The notes: generated by a model from the sequence alone, not told the origin. 64,000 nucleotides of DNA from Acidisarcina polymorpha (GCF_003330725.1 NZ_CP030840.1:2728001-2792000); one strand, 5' to 3'. Positions 17,111 to 27,002 are shown, counted from the first letter of the stretch. Program-made: numbers and translations.

Positions 17111-19405
17111 ATGATCGCCCGCACCTCTCAGCTCGCTATAGTTTTAAAATCCACATTCCTGGCGATGGCTCTTTTCGCCATTGCATTCTGCGGACCCGCT
17201 GCTTCGCGTGCTTATGCCGGAACGAAGTCGGTTTCCGTGACGATTCAACAGGGCGCCACGCAAATGTCTATTGATTCCACATTCAATGGCTTCAGCTGGG
17301 ATAAAAACACAATGACAGGCCCACTCTTCTCCCCTGACGACGACGCGCTGGTGGCCCTTTTCCGGCAGTTGGGCCCAGGGGTCCTGCGTTCCGGCGGCAA
17401 TAGCGGCGACCAGGTTGTCTGGGACCCAAACGGTCGTGGGATGACGCATATGGTGATGTCTCCTCCCGACATAGAACGCCTTGCCGCGTTCCTGAATAAG
17501 ACCAATTGGAAGGTAATTTACGGCCTCAATTTCGCAATCGGAAATCCGCCCCTCAAAAACCTTCCCTCGGAGGGGGCCGTTGCGGCAGCAGCAGCCACGG
17601 CCGCGAACGAAGCAGCGACGGCAGCCTCAATCCTCGGCGATCGTCTTATTGGCTTCGAGATCGGGAATGAGCCCGGCGACTTCAGCAACAACGGCCTGAG
17701 ACCGTCCAATTACTCGTTCGCCGAGTTCAAGACGGAGTGGCAGACCTTCGCGAATGCAATTCGCACTGAGGTGCCCAACGCGGTGTTTGTGGGTCCCGCC
17801 GACCTTACTTATACCCCGCCCTTTATAACCAACCTGGGGAAACAAGCGGGATTGATCACCCAGCATTACTACCGCAGCTCCGGAGAGGCGGGCAATAGCA
17901 CCGACATTCAGCAGCTGCTGACGATCGACCCATATTTAGTAAATACGATTCTGCCGACCACTCGTTCGCTTTCGGCTGCCGTTCCCGTGAGGTTCAGAAT
18001 GGGAGAGTGTAATGCCTTCAGCCAACCAATTGGAATGGGAAACATCTTTGCTGTGGCGCTCTGGGCGATAGACTTCGAGTTTCTCAATGCCATGAATAAT
18101 TCCGCCGGGGTCAACTTCCAGCCTGTCCCCGGGATTGCCCCCCTCGATACCAGAGATGGCAAGGGAGTGGTAACCGGAGTTAACCCGCTTTTCTATGCGA
18201 TGAAGCTGTTTTCAATGGCTGCCGACGGCACTCTGTTGAAGACGTCGGTTTCTGCGCAACAGGGTGTATTCTCGGCCTATGCAGTGTCCGGAAATAACGG
18301 GTCTACCTATGTTGTATTGAGCAATAAGGACTCGGCGAATGCTGTAGAAGCTTCCATCAACTTCATGCAGCCCATGGCATCGGCAACTTCCACGGTATTG
18401 ACCGCGCCATCGCTGACCAGCACCAGCGGAACCACGCTCGGCGGGTCGCCCATCAACCCCGACGGAAGTTGGTCTCCAACCAAGATTGAGCCAGTAGCTG
18501 TCTCTAACCGAACGGCTACCGTCACTATTCCGGCTGGAAGTGCTGCTTTTATCGAGGCATTGCCTGCGACCACCTCACTCGGCGTTCCGAAGAGCAGTCT
18601 TTGTGTCCAGTCCACTCAGAATACGAGTGACGGTTCCTACGTTCTTCAACAAGCCGGCTGCAACTCCACTTCGCCTGGGCAGGCTTTCGCATTCGTTCCC
18701 ACTCAGGACGGGTTTTACTATGTGCTCCCGCAGAATTCGAATCTCTGCTTAGACTGGCAGCAGCCGAGCGTGCTTCAGACCGCGTGCGCACGAACTCATA
18801 CACAAAAGTGGCAGATTGAATCGAATACGAACGGAACCTACTCGCTCCTCAGCAGGGACGGCCACTATTGCCTGAACGTCAGTGGAGGCCTGGCGGAAGA
18901 CGGGAAACCAATGACGGCGGGAAGTTGCACTGGCCAATCCAGCAGTCAACTCAACTTGAGTAATCCTCCGGATGCTCCTCTACAAACGTCATCGACTTCG
19001 ATCATCCTCGGGTACGACAACCTTTGCATGGACATCAAAGAACAAAGTCTCTCGGTTGGGCCCTATGTTCAACAACATGCCTGCAACGGTAAGTCGAATC
19101 AATCCTTCGCGCTAGCATCCACGCCTGATGGCCACTACACGATCTCTTCGAACGAAAGTCTACTGTGTTTGGATGGGTCTGCCGGCAATACCACCGTGAT
19201 CCAGAATGTGTGCACAGGAGGAAATGCGCAAGAGTGGCAACTGAATAGCAAACCGGGGGGCACCTACACTCTGCAAAACGCAGCGTCTCAAGGTTGCCTG
19301 GGAATTCCGAATGGCTCCAACTCGGCCGGCTCATTATTCGCGCTGGGTGCATGCAATGCCGGCGCCAACCAGATGTTGAAGTTGGCCACGCCACCATCGC
19401 CATAG
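17111..19405 (+). CDS. Secreted GH79-like hydrolase with C-terminal ricin-type lectin domains
   Basis: Exported glycan-cleaving enzyme joined to a carbohydrate-binding tail. A signal peptide spans about 1-36. The catalytic GH79-like barrel has LRSGGNSGDQVVW, acid/base E187 in GFEIGNEPG and nucleophile E299 in FRMGECNAF. The beta-sandwich ends near 485 in VTIPAGSAAFIEALP. Residues about 493-764 form beta-trefoil repeats of the ricin B type, with repeated SLCV/LCLD/LCMD starts and QxW-like ends (QKWQIE, QSFAL, QEWQL). The lectin would hold the enzyme on its polysaccharide. It is a tandem paralogue of the 14284 gene but lacks that gene's cysteine-rich loops. The ATG has AGGAG seven bases upstream. 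Confidence 0.82.
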   Translation: MIARTSQLAIVLKSTFLAMALFAIAFCGPAASRAYAGTKSVSVTIQQGATQMSIDSTFNGFSWDKNTMTGPLFSPDDDALVALFRQLGPGVLRSGGNSGDQVVWDPNGRGMTHMVMSPPDIERLAAFLNKTNWKVIYGLNFAIGNPPLKNLPSEGAVAAAAATAANEAATAASILGDRLIGFEIGNEPGDFSNNGLRPSNYSFAEFKTEWQTFANAIRTEVPNAVFVGPADLTYTPPFITNLGKQAGLITQHYYRSSGEAGNSTDIQQLLTIDPYLVNTILPTTRSLSAAVPVRFRMGECNAFSQPIGMGNIFAVALWAIDFEFLNAMNNSAGVNFQPVPGIAPLDTRDGKGVVTGVNPLFYAMKLFSMAADGTLLKTSVSAQQGVFSAYAVSGNNGSTYVVLSNKDSANAVEASINFMQPMASATSTVLTAPSLTSTSGTTLGGSPINPDGSWSPTKIEPVAVSNRTATVTIPAGSAAFIEALPATTSLGVPKSSLCVQSTQNTSDGSYVLQQAGCNSTSPGQAFAFVPTQDGFYYVLPQNSNLCLDWQQPSVLQTACARTHTQKWQIESNTNGTYSLLSRDGHYCLNVSGGLAEDGKPMTAGSCTGQSSSQLNLSNPPDAPLQTSSTSIILGYDNLCMDIKEQSLSVGPYVQQHACNGKSNQSFALASTPDGHYTISSNESLLCLDGSAGNTTVIQNVCTGGNAQEWQLNSKPGGTYTLQNAASQGCLGIPNGSNSAGSLFALGACNAGANQMLKLATPPSP

Positions 19406-19437
19406 TCGGTCTATGTTCACCCGGCTGTCAACGGCGG

Positions 19438-19479
19438 CTCCCTTCACCACGAACGACCTACTGTTCATGGTGAAGGGAG
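19438..19479. terminator. Strong bidirectional terminator between convergent genes
   Basis: A perfect 12-bp inverted repeat: CTCCCTTCACCA (19438-19449) and TGGTGAAGGGAG (19468-19479). It is extended inward past one mismatch by GAAC/GTTC (19451-19454 with 19463-19466), leaving an 8-base loop. It sits between the convergent GH79-lectin gene (+) and the VWA gene (-), and T-rich sequence follows on the + side. Confidence 0.75.
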
Positions 19480-19583
19480 TCGCTACTCCTTTAGTCTTAT
19501 CTACTGCGAGGCCATCATCTTGATCACCGCCAAGTCACCCAAAGCGTGGCAAGTCAAGCGATCCATGAAGATCAATTTCCTGG

Positions 19584-20672
19584 CTATGGGGTGTCTTGAG
19601 ACTTCACCTCGCCTGATCCGAAGATCGCAGAGGTGACCTGGGAGGCTTTGGTCTGTTGGAGACGATATCCGTCCCTTGTCCGGACTCGGTAGGTCTGCAT
19701 GTCTTTGCCGGCTAACTTCACGGTGATCGTGCGCCAACCCCGATTCGAGTTTGGCTGGGGGTAGTAACTAAGGAAGTAGAGGTGGGCAAGATCATCGCGA
19801 ATCGAGGCAAACGCCTGGGTTTCATCCTTCCAGGTCTTCGCAAAATAGGCCTTGCCCCCGGTTGCCTTGCTCATCCGTTCAAAGACAGCAGTTGAAATCG
19901 GCTCAATCTGTGCTTGTGCAGTGCTGACCATATAGATGATTGTGCCGGTCGACTGGGCCAATTCGGCGACATCCTCCGGAGGCACCAGGCTGGCGTTGTC
20001 CGGGCCATTGGAAAAGACCACGATCACTTTTCTTCCGTTGATCCGCGCGGCGTCCTTCACCGTTAAGAGCAGGCTGTCGTACAGCGCGGCGTTGTCTCCG
20101 GCTACCGTGCTTCGAACGCTTCGCAGGACCTGGGAGCGGTCTGAAGTTAATGCCGCAGCCCGCGAAAGGTCCCGGCTGTAGGAATAGAAGGCGACCTTGC
20201 TGGCGCCCTGCAAGGAGCGTACGAAGTCAGCAATTGCATCCTGCGCGTACACAAAGGTTCGATACATGTAGTTGCTGGTATCGAAGAGGATGAAAACATT
20301 GGCATCAAAATATGGCGATGCCAGCATCTGGCTCGCGGTACTGTTGGATGGCTCGCTCGAGGGCTGCTCCGCATCGCTTTGTCCTGAAGATCCGTCGGCC
20401 GAACCGGCCGATTTAATTACAGAACGGCTAGATTCACCGCCTGCTTCGAAAGTAGCGATCTTTTCCGGGATGCGGTCTTCGGTGACCACGAAATCCTGAG
20501 GTCGAAGACCGGTGACATAGTTGCCTTTCCGGTCGGTGACTGCTACGCCCAGTTGCACCAGGTTGACATTCACCCGGATGGACGCCTCGTCGTTCTGGGC
20601 CCCCGTCCAAGCACCGGCATCCAGAAAGAGGCCCGCAAAGACCAAGCAGGATATGAGATGCTTCTTTGCCAC
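19584..20672 (-). CDS. Secreted VWFA-related protein with degenerate MIDAS
   Basis: Second TIGR03436-type protein, 362 residues. I choose the GTG at 20672 (MAKKHLISCLVFAGLFLDAGAWTG), because AAAGGAG stands five bases upstream and a signal peptide begins at once; a more upstream frame start at 20705 has no ribosome site. The family lead-in is present (RVNVNLVQLGVAVTD, GLRPQDFVVTED). The VWA metal site is eroded: DTSNY replaces DxSxS and VFSNGPDN replaces the usual TDG. It probably keeps the fold without normal metal-dependent binding. It follows the 1029-residue gene by 33 bases and is almost certainly in operon with it. Confidence 0.85.
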   Translation of the reverse strand: MAKKHLISCLVFAGLFLDAGAWTGAQNDEASIRVNVNLVQLGVAVTDRKGNYVTGLRPQDFVVTEDRIPEKIATFEAGGESSRSVIKSAGSADGSSGQSDAEQPSSEPSNSTASQMLASPYFDANVFILFDTSNYMYRTFVYAQDAIADFVRSLQGASKVAFYSYSRDLSRAAALTSDRSQVLRSVRSTVAGDNAALYDSLLLTVKDAARINGRKVIVVFSNGPDNASLVPPEDVAELAQSTGTIIYMVSTAQAQIEPISTAVFERMSKATGGKAYFAKTWKDETQAFASIRDDLAHLYFLSYYPQPNSNRGWRTITVKLAGKDMQTYRVRTRDGYRLQQTKASQVTSAIFGSGEVKSQDTP

Positions 20673-20705
20673 GGTTCTCCTTTGATCCACCAAGCTACTC
20701 AGCAA

Positions 20706-23700
20706 TCAACGCCGGGCAGTGGTTTCCGCTCCTGGAAATGAGGTCAGCTTGCCCTGCAAAAAATCCTCGCCGGCCCCGTGCATCGCTCGAACCACTGCAG
20801 GCCAGTCCTCGAAATGGCTGGCGAATATTTTCGAGATCATGAGGTGAGTCAGCAGTGGAGAGAGAACGTTCAACGTCTCTGGTGAAATACCCCTCTCATC
20901 TCCTAACCTGGCCCAATATAAGTTGGTTGAGTCCCACGATTCCGAAAACAGGCGGCTCGCATATCCAGAAACAGCTGGAAACGGCCGGACACTCAGCATT
21001 TCCCGGCCATAAGTCTGAGCAAGAGCCGGGTGGGGAATGCCGAAGTCCTTCGAGATGCGGTCAAGGCCGACTTCTGCTGGATACTGACGGGACAGGTTGT
21101 CCAATGCTTGACCAGATTCCCCCCAGGAGGAGGTTTCGTTGGGATACCGCTGACGAAATTGCACCGCCAAATAGAAGGTATCGGCGGGAAGAAGCCGGGC
21201 AATTTCGCTCGTCACCTCTCCCGATTGCATTGCTTGCTCCATCTGCGCCATTCGTAGAGGCGACATCCGCTCGGAAAGGATGGGGACAAGCCTTTCCCGT
21301 AGTTCCTTGTTGGCTGCCGCAGCATTCAATAGATCCTCCCCAGCCCGCTGATAGAGGGCGACGGCATGCAACTCATGCGGACTCACATTCCACCAGCGCG
21401 ATAGCGTCGCTCCGGCCAGAAGATTGGGAACAATCTCCTGCCAGATGAGCGCCTGGACGTTTGCCGGCGCAATGAAGTCCTGTTCAGCGGCAGCTACTGC
21501 ATACGGTAAATCCGCCAATGAGCCGACGAGGTATGCGCCCCCGCCTGCGGGTGCGCCCGCTCCGAACAGCCCAGGCGACTGCCAGACATGATTAATGCCA
21601 GAGACGGTCGCTCCCGCGAAATCATGCGAGCGCACGAAGAGAGGGTTAATGTGGAGGATTTGAGATCCTGGCGGTTCATAGTAGGCATAGTTCAGGCCCA
21701 CCAGGGTGTCCCTTAGGAAAGGGGTGAGTTGTCCGCGCGCGGCCTCCAGTTTTCCTGGTTGATTCGTCTGGCCAATGATCTTCGCTAGATCCGTACGCAG
21801 CTGAAGCTGCGCATGTCGCCGATTGAAGACGCCCGGCGCCCACTCGGCCTTCTCGTTTTCAGTGAAGATGCGCCGCGGCATCTCGAAGTCCCGAAGCTCA
21901 CCGGTCAAGCTCCGCAGCTCCGCGCTTGGGGGGGCTCCGTGCGTCATCGCGCTCAAGCCCCGATTCAGTTCAAAGAGCGTATCCAGGGGGGTTAAGCGCT
22001 GGTCTTCCATGACCGAACGTATCCTGCCTGCAACCTCAGAGCGAGCCGCTTGGCCTTGCGAAGTCTTCTGTGGGGGGCCGGCCAGCAGTTCGACGATCTC
22101 ACCTTGCGAACCAGTGGGTTTACCGGTCGCCGCCAGCAGAACCTCGCTAAGGGACCTCTCGCCCGCGTCGAACAACTGTGCTGACGACTCAAGACGTCCA
22201 AATGGATCGATAGTCTTTTGCCATGAAGGAGCAAGTTGGTCGTAGGGGATTTCTCCTTGCCGAGCCAGAATTTGCCACAGGCCGAGGTTCGCCTGGAAAA
22301 TTCCTAGTGCGTCTCCGCGCAAGTCCTCGTCAGAGATACGATTCAAAGACTCAGCCGCATGAATGAACCGGTTGATGGATGAGTCATTCAATTCAGGAAA
22401 CTCGGAGAAACTTAGATACCAGTCACTGAATTGCGGATAGGCCTGGGCCATCAGGAGGGTCGTTTCCGGTGATAGCCGATTTTGCGGGGGCCTCTCCCGG
22501 TCCAGTTCGCTCAGCGTTAAATAGGTTTGCACTGGGCCGTTGTCTTTGTACGAGCGGGTAAAAGAAACCATTGATTCCAGCAGCTGCTCTGAGTTGCTCC
22601 AGTGCCGCCCGTGCCTGCCGACAATCTGCCTCCAAATTTCGAGGTTTCCCGGGACGAGTGGCTCGCCGTTGGGCTGCCATTGCTGGCGCGTGAAAAGAAC
22701 CAGGAGCGCCGGCGCCCTTCGAAAGGACGCCCTGGCTGCAAACTCATTTCCATCGGGCTCTCGGAATGCTTCGTAAAGACGCCGCAGCCGCGGCGATTTC
22801 GTTAAGTGGGTTTGCTGCTCTCGATCGACCCGGGCAATGGTGTCAAAGTAGGCGGCCAGCCAGCCCCGATCCTGTGCCAACAGCCGTATGGTGAAGTCTC
22901 GAGGCGATTCGGGGCTGGCTCCTACTAGATCCTTCCAACCGTCCTCGGCAGCCGGTCCTCCCGGCACGAGCACTTTTCCTGAGCGGATACAGAGCTGTGA
23001 TCCGTAGAAGTCCAGTACAGCGGCATGAGGCAGCAAATTCACCAAGCCGGTCGAACGCTCCATCGAAAGTGCAGTTTCGGGGTCGACTCTGGATACGGCC
23101 CAGTAAAGACGAGCGACCTGCGGATCGTGGAGGAGCACATCGAGCAAATCTGGGTGGTATTGCTTGGCCCAGGTGCTTAGGTTGGTCCAGTCGGTTTGCT
23201 GAAACAATAGCGGAACTCGCGTGGGCGCGTAGGGATAGTCAAAAGGAGTATTGGTCTGCAATGACTCCTCAAGCTGGGTCAGGGGAAAGCCCGAGTCGAT
23301 GGTTAAAAAGGCGGTTTCTGGATTGAACGCCGCTAGACTCGCGTCTTTTTGTCCGCACGCATTGCGCAGACGGTAGCCTAGCACTTGCAGCAGCGGTCCG
23401 GCCTCTTCACAGCGGGAGACGTGAATGCTGCCGTTTGGCCCTGCCAGCTCCTGAAGCGCCCTGGCCTGGCGCACATACCGCTGGAGCAAAATCACATATT
23501 CAGTCTCCCGTCCGGAGGGGTAGCCCATAACGTAGACGTCGCGGGCTAGGACAGGCAGCACCTCCTCCACCGGAATCTCTTGGGAAATACCGGCCATTCT
23601 AAGGAAAGACCGTAGCGGTCCGGGAATAGTGATCTGATTTATTGGAGGCAAAACCGATCGAGAAGGCTTACTGGCAACGCCTGTTGGTGCCGAAGGTTCA

Positions 23701-23795
23701 GGCTGACGCAAGCCACTAGCGGACGCCACAGAAGAAAACAGCACCCAAGCGAAAACTGTCGCGAAGACAGCTCGCTCATTGTGAGGAAACCTCAT
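20706..23795 (-). CDS. Large exported protein of unknown function
   Basis: 1029 residues, not recognised. It starts with a signal peptide (about 1-27, AVFATVFAWVLFSSVASA) and a Pro/Ser-rich linker, then a predominantly alpha-helical, Trp- and Arg-rich body without membrane spans. Recognisable landmarks are VLPVLARDVYVMGYPSGRETEYVILLQRYVRQA near 80-115 and FDYPYAPTRVPLLFQ near 200. There is no enzyme motif, metal site or repeat that I can name. I believe related proteins occur in other Acidobacteria next to VWFA-related genes, but cannot verify it. It is first in a two-gene operon with the degenerate VWA protein, which suggests the two work together in the envelope. Confidence 0.75.
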   Translation of the reverse strand: MRFPHNERAVFATVFAWVLFSSVASASGLRQPEPSAPTGVASKPSRSVLPPINQITIPGPLRSFLRMAGISQEIPVEEVLPVLARDVYVMGYPSGRETEYVILLQRYVRQARALQELAGPNGSIHVSRCEEAGPLLQVLGYRLRNACGQKDASLAAFNPETAFLTIDSGFPLTQLEESLQTNTPFDYPYAPTRVPLLFQQTDWTNLSTWAKQYHPDLLDVLLHDPQVARLYWAVSRVDPETALSMERSTGLVNLLPHAAVLDFYGSQLCIRSGKVLVPGGPAAEDGWKDLVGASPESPRDFTIRLLAQDRGWLAAYFDTIARVDREQQTHLTKSPRLRRLYEAFREPDGNEFAARASFRRAPALLVLFTRQQWQPNGEPLVPGNLEIWRQIVGRHGRHWSNSEQLLESMVSFTRSYKDNGPVQTYLTLSELDRERPPQNRLSPETTLLMAQAYPQFSDWYLSFSEFPELNDSSINRFIHAAESLNRISDEDLRGDALGIFQANLGLWQILARQGEIPYDQLAPSWQKTIDPFGRLESSAQLFDAGERSLSEVLLAATGKPTGSQGEIVELLAGPPQKTSQGQAARSEVAGRIRSVMEDQRLTPLDTLFELNRGLSAMTHGAPPSAELRSLTGELRDFEMPRRIFTENEKAEWAPGVFNRRHAQLQLRTDLAKIIGQTNQPGKLEAARGQLTPFLRDTLVGLNYAYYEPPGSQILHINPLFVRSHDFAGATVSGINHVWQSPGLFGAGAPAGGGAYLVGSLADLPYAVAAAEQDFIAPANVQALIWQEIVPNLLAGATLSRWWNVSPHELHAVALYQRAGEDLLNAAAANKELRERLVPILSERMSPLRMAQMEQAMQSGEVTSEIARLLPADTFYLAVQFRQRYPNETSSWGESGQALDNLSRQYPAEVGLDRISKDFGIPHPALAQTYGREMLSVRPFPAVSGYASRLFSESWDSTNLYWARLGDERGISPETLNVLSPLLTHLMISKIFASHFEDWPAVVRAMHGAGEDFLQGKLTSFPGAETTARR

Positions 23796-24288
23796 GGCTG
23801 GACGCCTCTTTACAAGATTGGCCGTGCTATCACCGGATTAAACCGAACGACTGCCACCAGGGCTAAACGTTGGCCGGTGTGAGTTTGAACTCCGTTTAGT
23901 AGCGTCTGGATTCGGTCGACGGCTCACTCTCCGGTCAGGCCCTACCGGCGCCTTCGGAGTAGCTGTTTTGTGACGAAACCACGTTATACCAGTATCCGCG
24001 GAAAATCCAATACCATTTCGCCCTGTCGTCGACCGATCTCGAACGTTTCCTTTGTGGAATCAAATCATTGAAAAGCCGCTTTCAACCGCTTTCTCTTCAG
24101 TCGTGTTTGTCGGGCACAGGGGAAGAAATCCTCGTCGACCTGACGCAGGAGATCGTGAATGCGTCGTGAACGCTAAACTCTCGCTTTATCGCTGTGGGCG
24201 GGCAGTCACAACGTAGTAAGGAGCGGTTTTCAGCCACGATGCGCGTTGGAGGCATTTCAAGCCATAGAGTCGACGTTTCCACGAACCA
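23796..24288. other. Intergenic region upstream of the 1029-aa/VWA operon
   Basis: About 490 bases with no convincing gene. It holds a 7-bp inverted repeat, CTAAACG (23862-23868) and CGTTTAG (23893-23899), about 70 bases upstream of the operon start, which could be a regulator site. No clear terminator for the oxidoreductase gene that ends at 24289 was seen. Confidence 0.35.
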
Positions 24289-25389
24289 CTATTCAAGATG
24301 GTTCAAAACAACGCCGCCCGATTCGCTCGATTCGTAGAGCGCTTCCACCAGTGCCATGGTCTGGTAGGCATCTTCGAAATGGGTAGGCAAGGTGGAGGCT
24401 GATCCCTCGACAAACGCTTGAAGCGCACCCATGGTGCCCATGAATCCGTCGGGGAAGTTGTTGCCAGTGATCGGTATAGATTGCCATTGTTCTTGATTTG
24501 CTCCGCGCTTTGCGAACGATGCCGAGTCAGGCTTGCCAGTTGGGTAGTCCAGATTGAGGCCCATTGTCATACGAGCTGCTCCTTTCAGGCCTTCCCACTG
24601 CACAAAACTATGCTGATGCTCGGGACCAAAATTGTGATTGTGGTTGGTCGCGACAAAGACGCGCATCGCATCCCCATAGTCAAGGATGGCCACCGTCTTA
24701 GTAGGAGCCAAATGAGCGTGCTCCGGGCTCTTCACCGTCTTGGCGTAGACGGAGCGCGGATTCCCAAGCCAGGAACGGATTAAATCGAAGTAGTGGATGC
24801 TGTGGTAAAGGATCTCAAGCCGCGGGGCGTTGGCCAGAAAGCTCCACAGATGCCAAGGCGTGTAGGTGCTCGTCTGCACCTCGACATCGACGAGCTCGCC
24901 AAGCATTCCCTTCTCCGCCAGGGATCTGACCGCGAGGTTGTTGGGTGAATATCGAAGGGAAAAATTTACAGAGGCGATCAGGTTTTTGCGACGGCAGAGA
25001 TCTCTGATCGCGCGGGCCTCTGCTAGCGTCTCCCCCATCGGCTTCTGCATCAGCACAGCCGAACCGTCTTTGAACTCAGGCAGGATTCGCAGCAGTTGCG
25101 AGGCGGGAACGGCAACGTCGAAGATAGCGTCGGAGGGGGCGAAGCGGATCGCCTCGGTGAGAGAGTTAAAGCTACGGGGAATGTGCCTTTCGGCCGCTAG
25201 GCCGGCCGCCCGTTCCGGCAACTCATCCATGATGCCGATGACCGGGAACTGCGCTTTCTCATAAGCGGGGAGATGCGCAGCCCGCACGATTCCTCCAGCT
25301 CCAATGATGACGATAGGGCGAGGCCGCTTTGGATAGACAAGGACCGCGGAGGAAAAGCTTTCCCTTGCTTGTGCGGGAGAGGACTGCAT
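24289..25389 (-). CDS. Gfo/Idh/MocA-family oxidoreductase
   Basis: NAD(P)-dependent sugar or cyclitol dehydrogenase-like enzyme. The N-terminal Rossmann fold has IVIIGAGGIVRAAHLPAY (dinucleotide loop), and the family's catalytic lysine motif appears as MQKPMGETLAEA instead of the commoner EKP. SVNFSLRYSPN and a conserved IHYFDLIRSWLG follow in the C-terminal substrate domain. The ATG at 25389 is chosen: AAAGGAAG is correctly spaced upstream, whereas the TTG at 25395 would touch it. It follows the alpha-L-fucosidase by 87 bases on the same strand, so it probably acts on a sugar released by that enzyme. Confidence 0.88.
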   Translation of the reverse strand: MQSSPAQARESFSSAVLVYPKRPRPIVIIGAGGIVRAAHLPAYEKAQFPVIGIMDELPERAAGLAAERHIPRSFNSLTEAIRFAPSDAIFDVAVPASQLLRILPEFKDGSAVLMQKPMGETLAEARAIRDLCRRKNLIASVNFSLRYSPNNLAVRSLAEKGMLGELVDVEVQTSTYTPWHLWSFLANAPRLEILYHSIHYFDLIRSWLGNPRSVYAKTVKSPEHAHLAPTKTVAILDYGDAMRVFVATNHNHNFGPEHQHSFVQWEGLKGAARMTMGLNLDYPTGKPDSASFAKRGANQEQWQSIPITGNNFPDGFMGTMGALQAFVEGSASTLPTHFEDAYQTMALVEALYESSESGGVVLNHLE

Positions 25390-25476
25390 CGACAACTTCC
25401 TTTCTTCGATGCCTAGTTATGGTGAATAAGTTTTTCTCGCCATGCCTCGGCGATCAAAGTCATCTGACGAAAGGCT

Positions 25477-26910
25477 TCAGATCTCACCCGCCTGGTCGAT
25501 GCTCAGGACATAGGCATACTTACCCGGCAGCGAAGCCGGTAAGGACACTTTGACGTCCTCTCCAACCTGTGTCCAGGTTAACGGTTTGTCGTATCCGAGT
25601 AGCTCGATCGTTGCGCCGGCTTTTGGCTTCAACGAGGCGATGGTCACACTGGGCCCTTGGATGCTGCCCATCATCGTCGCATAAAGAGTGCTATTTTTCT
25701 GCGTGAACCGGACATCCATGCCGCTGGTGGTCTTGCCCTCGGCACGCTTCCACGGGTGAGTGCCATAAATGGCGTCACCGTTTTGGGCTAGCCAGGCGCC
25801 AAGCTCCTTCAAACGCGCCATCTGCACTGCCGGGATTGTTCCATCGGCTTCCGGGCCGACGTCGAGGAGCAGATTGCCATTCTTGCTGACGATGTCCACC
25901 AGCAAGTAGATGAGCTTGTCTGGAGCAATTGTCTGGGCCTCACCCTCGGCGCGGTTGTAGCCAAAGGATTGGCCGAGGCCGCGACACTCTTCCCATTTCT
26001 TGGGGCTGATCTCTTTCAGGGTGGAGTATTCCGGCGAGGTATAGTCGGCATGCTTGATGCCAAACCTGTCATCAACGACGCCATCCGGTACCGCGTTGTA
26101 GTATTCCGCCTCGATGTCCATCGGGTGCCCGGTCTTCGGATAGTCGATGTCATTCCAGAGGACCGATGGCTGATAACGCTGGATCAGTTCGCGGTATTGT
26201 GCGTCCACATATTTCCCGTAAGCTTCGCTCTGTGGCTTGGTGGCTTCGAAGCTCTCACGGGAGCTGATCGGTCCGGGAACGAAGGTCCAATCGAAGCCTC
26301 CCGAGTAGTACAACCCCATCTTCAACCCCTGCTGGCGAACCGACTTGGTCAGATCGCCCACCAGGTCCCGGGTCGCATGTTGGCGATCGGCCGGCAGTGT
26401 CGGATTGGGCGTGACGCTGGGCCACAAGGTGAATCCCTCGTGATGCTTGGTGGTCAGCACAACATATTTGGCGCCAGCGTCCTTGAAGATCTGGGCCCAG
26501 GCATCGGGATTCCATGAGGCGCTCTGCTTGTCGAACTCGGCGGCAAAATCGTAGTAGTTGTGGTTAGGGCCGAAGTGTTCGCGATCATACTTTTGTGTTG
26601 GCGACCCATCAATTCGAACTGTGTTGTAGTACCACTCGGCGTAGGGATTATTTTTAAACTGGTTCGGATCGTTGAAATTCACCATAGTCAGTGGCGCCCA
26701 GCCGGGGACGGAGTAGAGGCCCCAGTGGATAAATATCCCCAGCTTTGCGTCGTCGTACCATTGAGGAACCGGGTGCTGGTCAAGCGACTGAATGCTTGCT
26801 TCGTAGTGTGGCGGCGCTTGCGCGAAGCCCGCGGTCGAAAGCGCCAAGGCCGCGAAAGCAGCCAGCTTCGCAGTCGTGCCTCTTTTCGAATACCCGTAAG
26901 ACCGTATCAA
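25477..26910 (-). CDS. Alpha-L-fucosidase, family GH29, secreted
   Basis: Removes terminal alpha-L-fucose from glycans outside the cytoplasm. The start is TTG at 26910 (LIRSYGYSKRGTTAKLAAFAALALS), with GAGGA just upstream, followed by a signal peptide ending near GFAQ. GH29 signatures in order are KLGIFIHWGLYSVPGWAP, YVVLTTKHHEGFTLWPS (substrate histidines), LKMGLYYSGGFDW, and SVLWNDIDYP with the nucleophile Asp near residue 254. NGNLLLDVGPEADGTIP follows late in the domain, then a short C-terminal beta domain. A LacI-type palindrome lies about 80 bases upstream. The gene is first in a unit with the Gfo/Idh/MocA gene. Confidence 0.93.
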   Translation of the reverse strand: MIRSYGYSKRGTTAKLAAFAALALSTAGFAQAPPHYEASIQSLDQHPVPQWYDDAKLGIFIHWGLYSVPGWAPLTMVNFNDPNQFKNNPYAEWYYNTVRIDGSPTQKYDREHFGPNHNYYDFAAEFDKQSASWNPDAWAQIFKDAGAKYVVLTTKHHEGFTLWPSVTPNPTLPADRQHATRDLVGDLTKSVRQQGLKMGLYYSGGFDWTFVPGPISSRESFEATKPQSEAYGKYVDAQYRELIQRYQPSVLWNDIDYPKTGHPMDIEAEYYNAVPDGVVDDRFGIKHADYTSPEYSTLKEISPKKWEECRGLGQSFGYNRAEGEAQTIAPDKLIYLLVDIVSKNGNLLLDVGPEADGTIPAVQMARLKELGAWLAQNGDAIYGTHPWKRAEGKTTSGMDVRFTQKNSTLYATMMGSIQGPSVTIASLKPKAGATIELLGYDKPLTWTQVGEDVKVSLPASLPGKYAYVLSIDQAGEI

Positions 26911-26988
26911 ATTTTCCTCGCAGTTGACCAAGACGCGGAGGCATCGGGACGGACAATTCGGTCCGAAATGGCCGCGCTATGTCGTTAT

Positions 26989-27002
26989 AGTTAACGTTTA
27001 CT
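26989..27002 (-). promoter_or_regulatory. LacI-family-type operator upstream of the fucosidase
   Basis: AGTTAACGTTTACT is a 14-bp palindrome about a central CG with one mismatched pair, matching the general LacI/GalR operator form (GTAAACGTTTAC-like). It is flanked by CGTTAT (26983-26988) and ATAACG (27005-27010), another inverted pair. Its place upstream of a sugar-catabolic gene fits carbohydrate-responsive repression. The regulator is not in the window. Confidence 0.5.
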
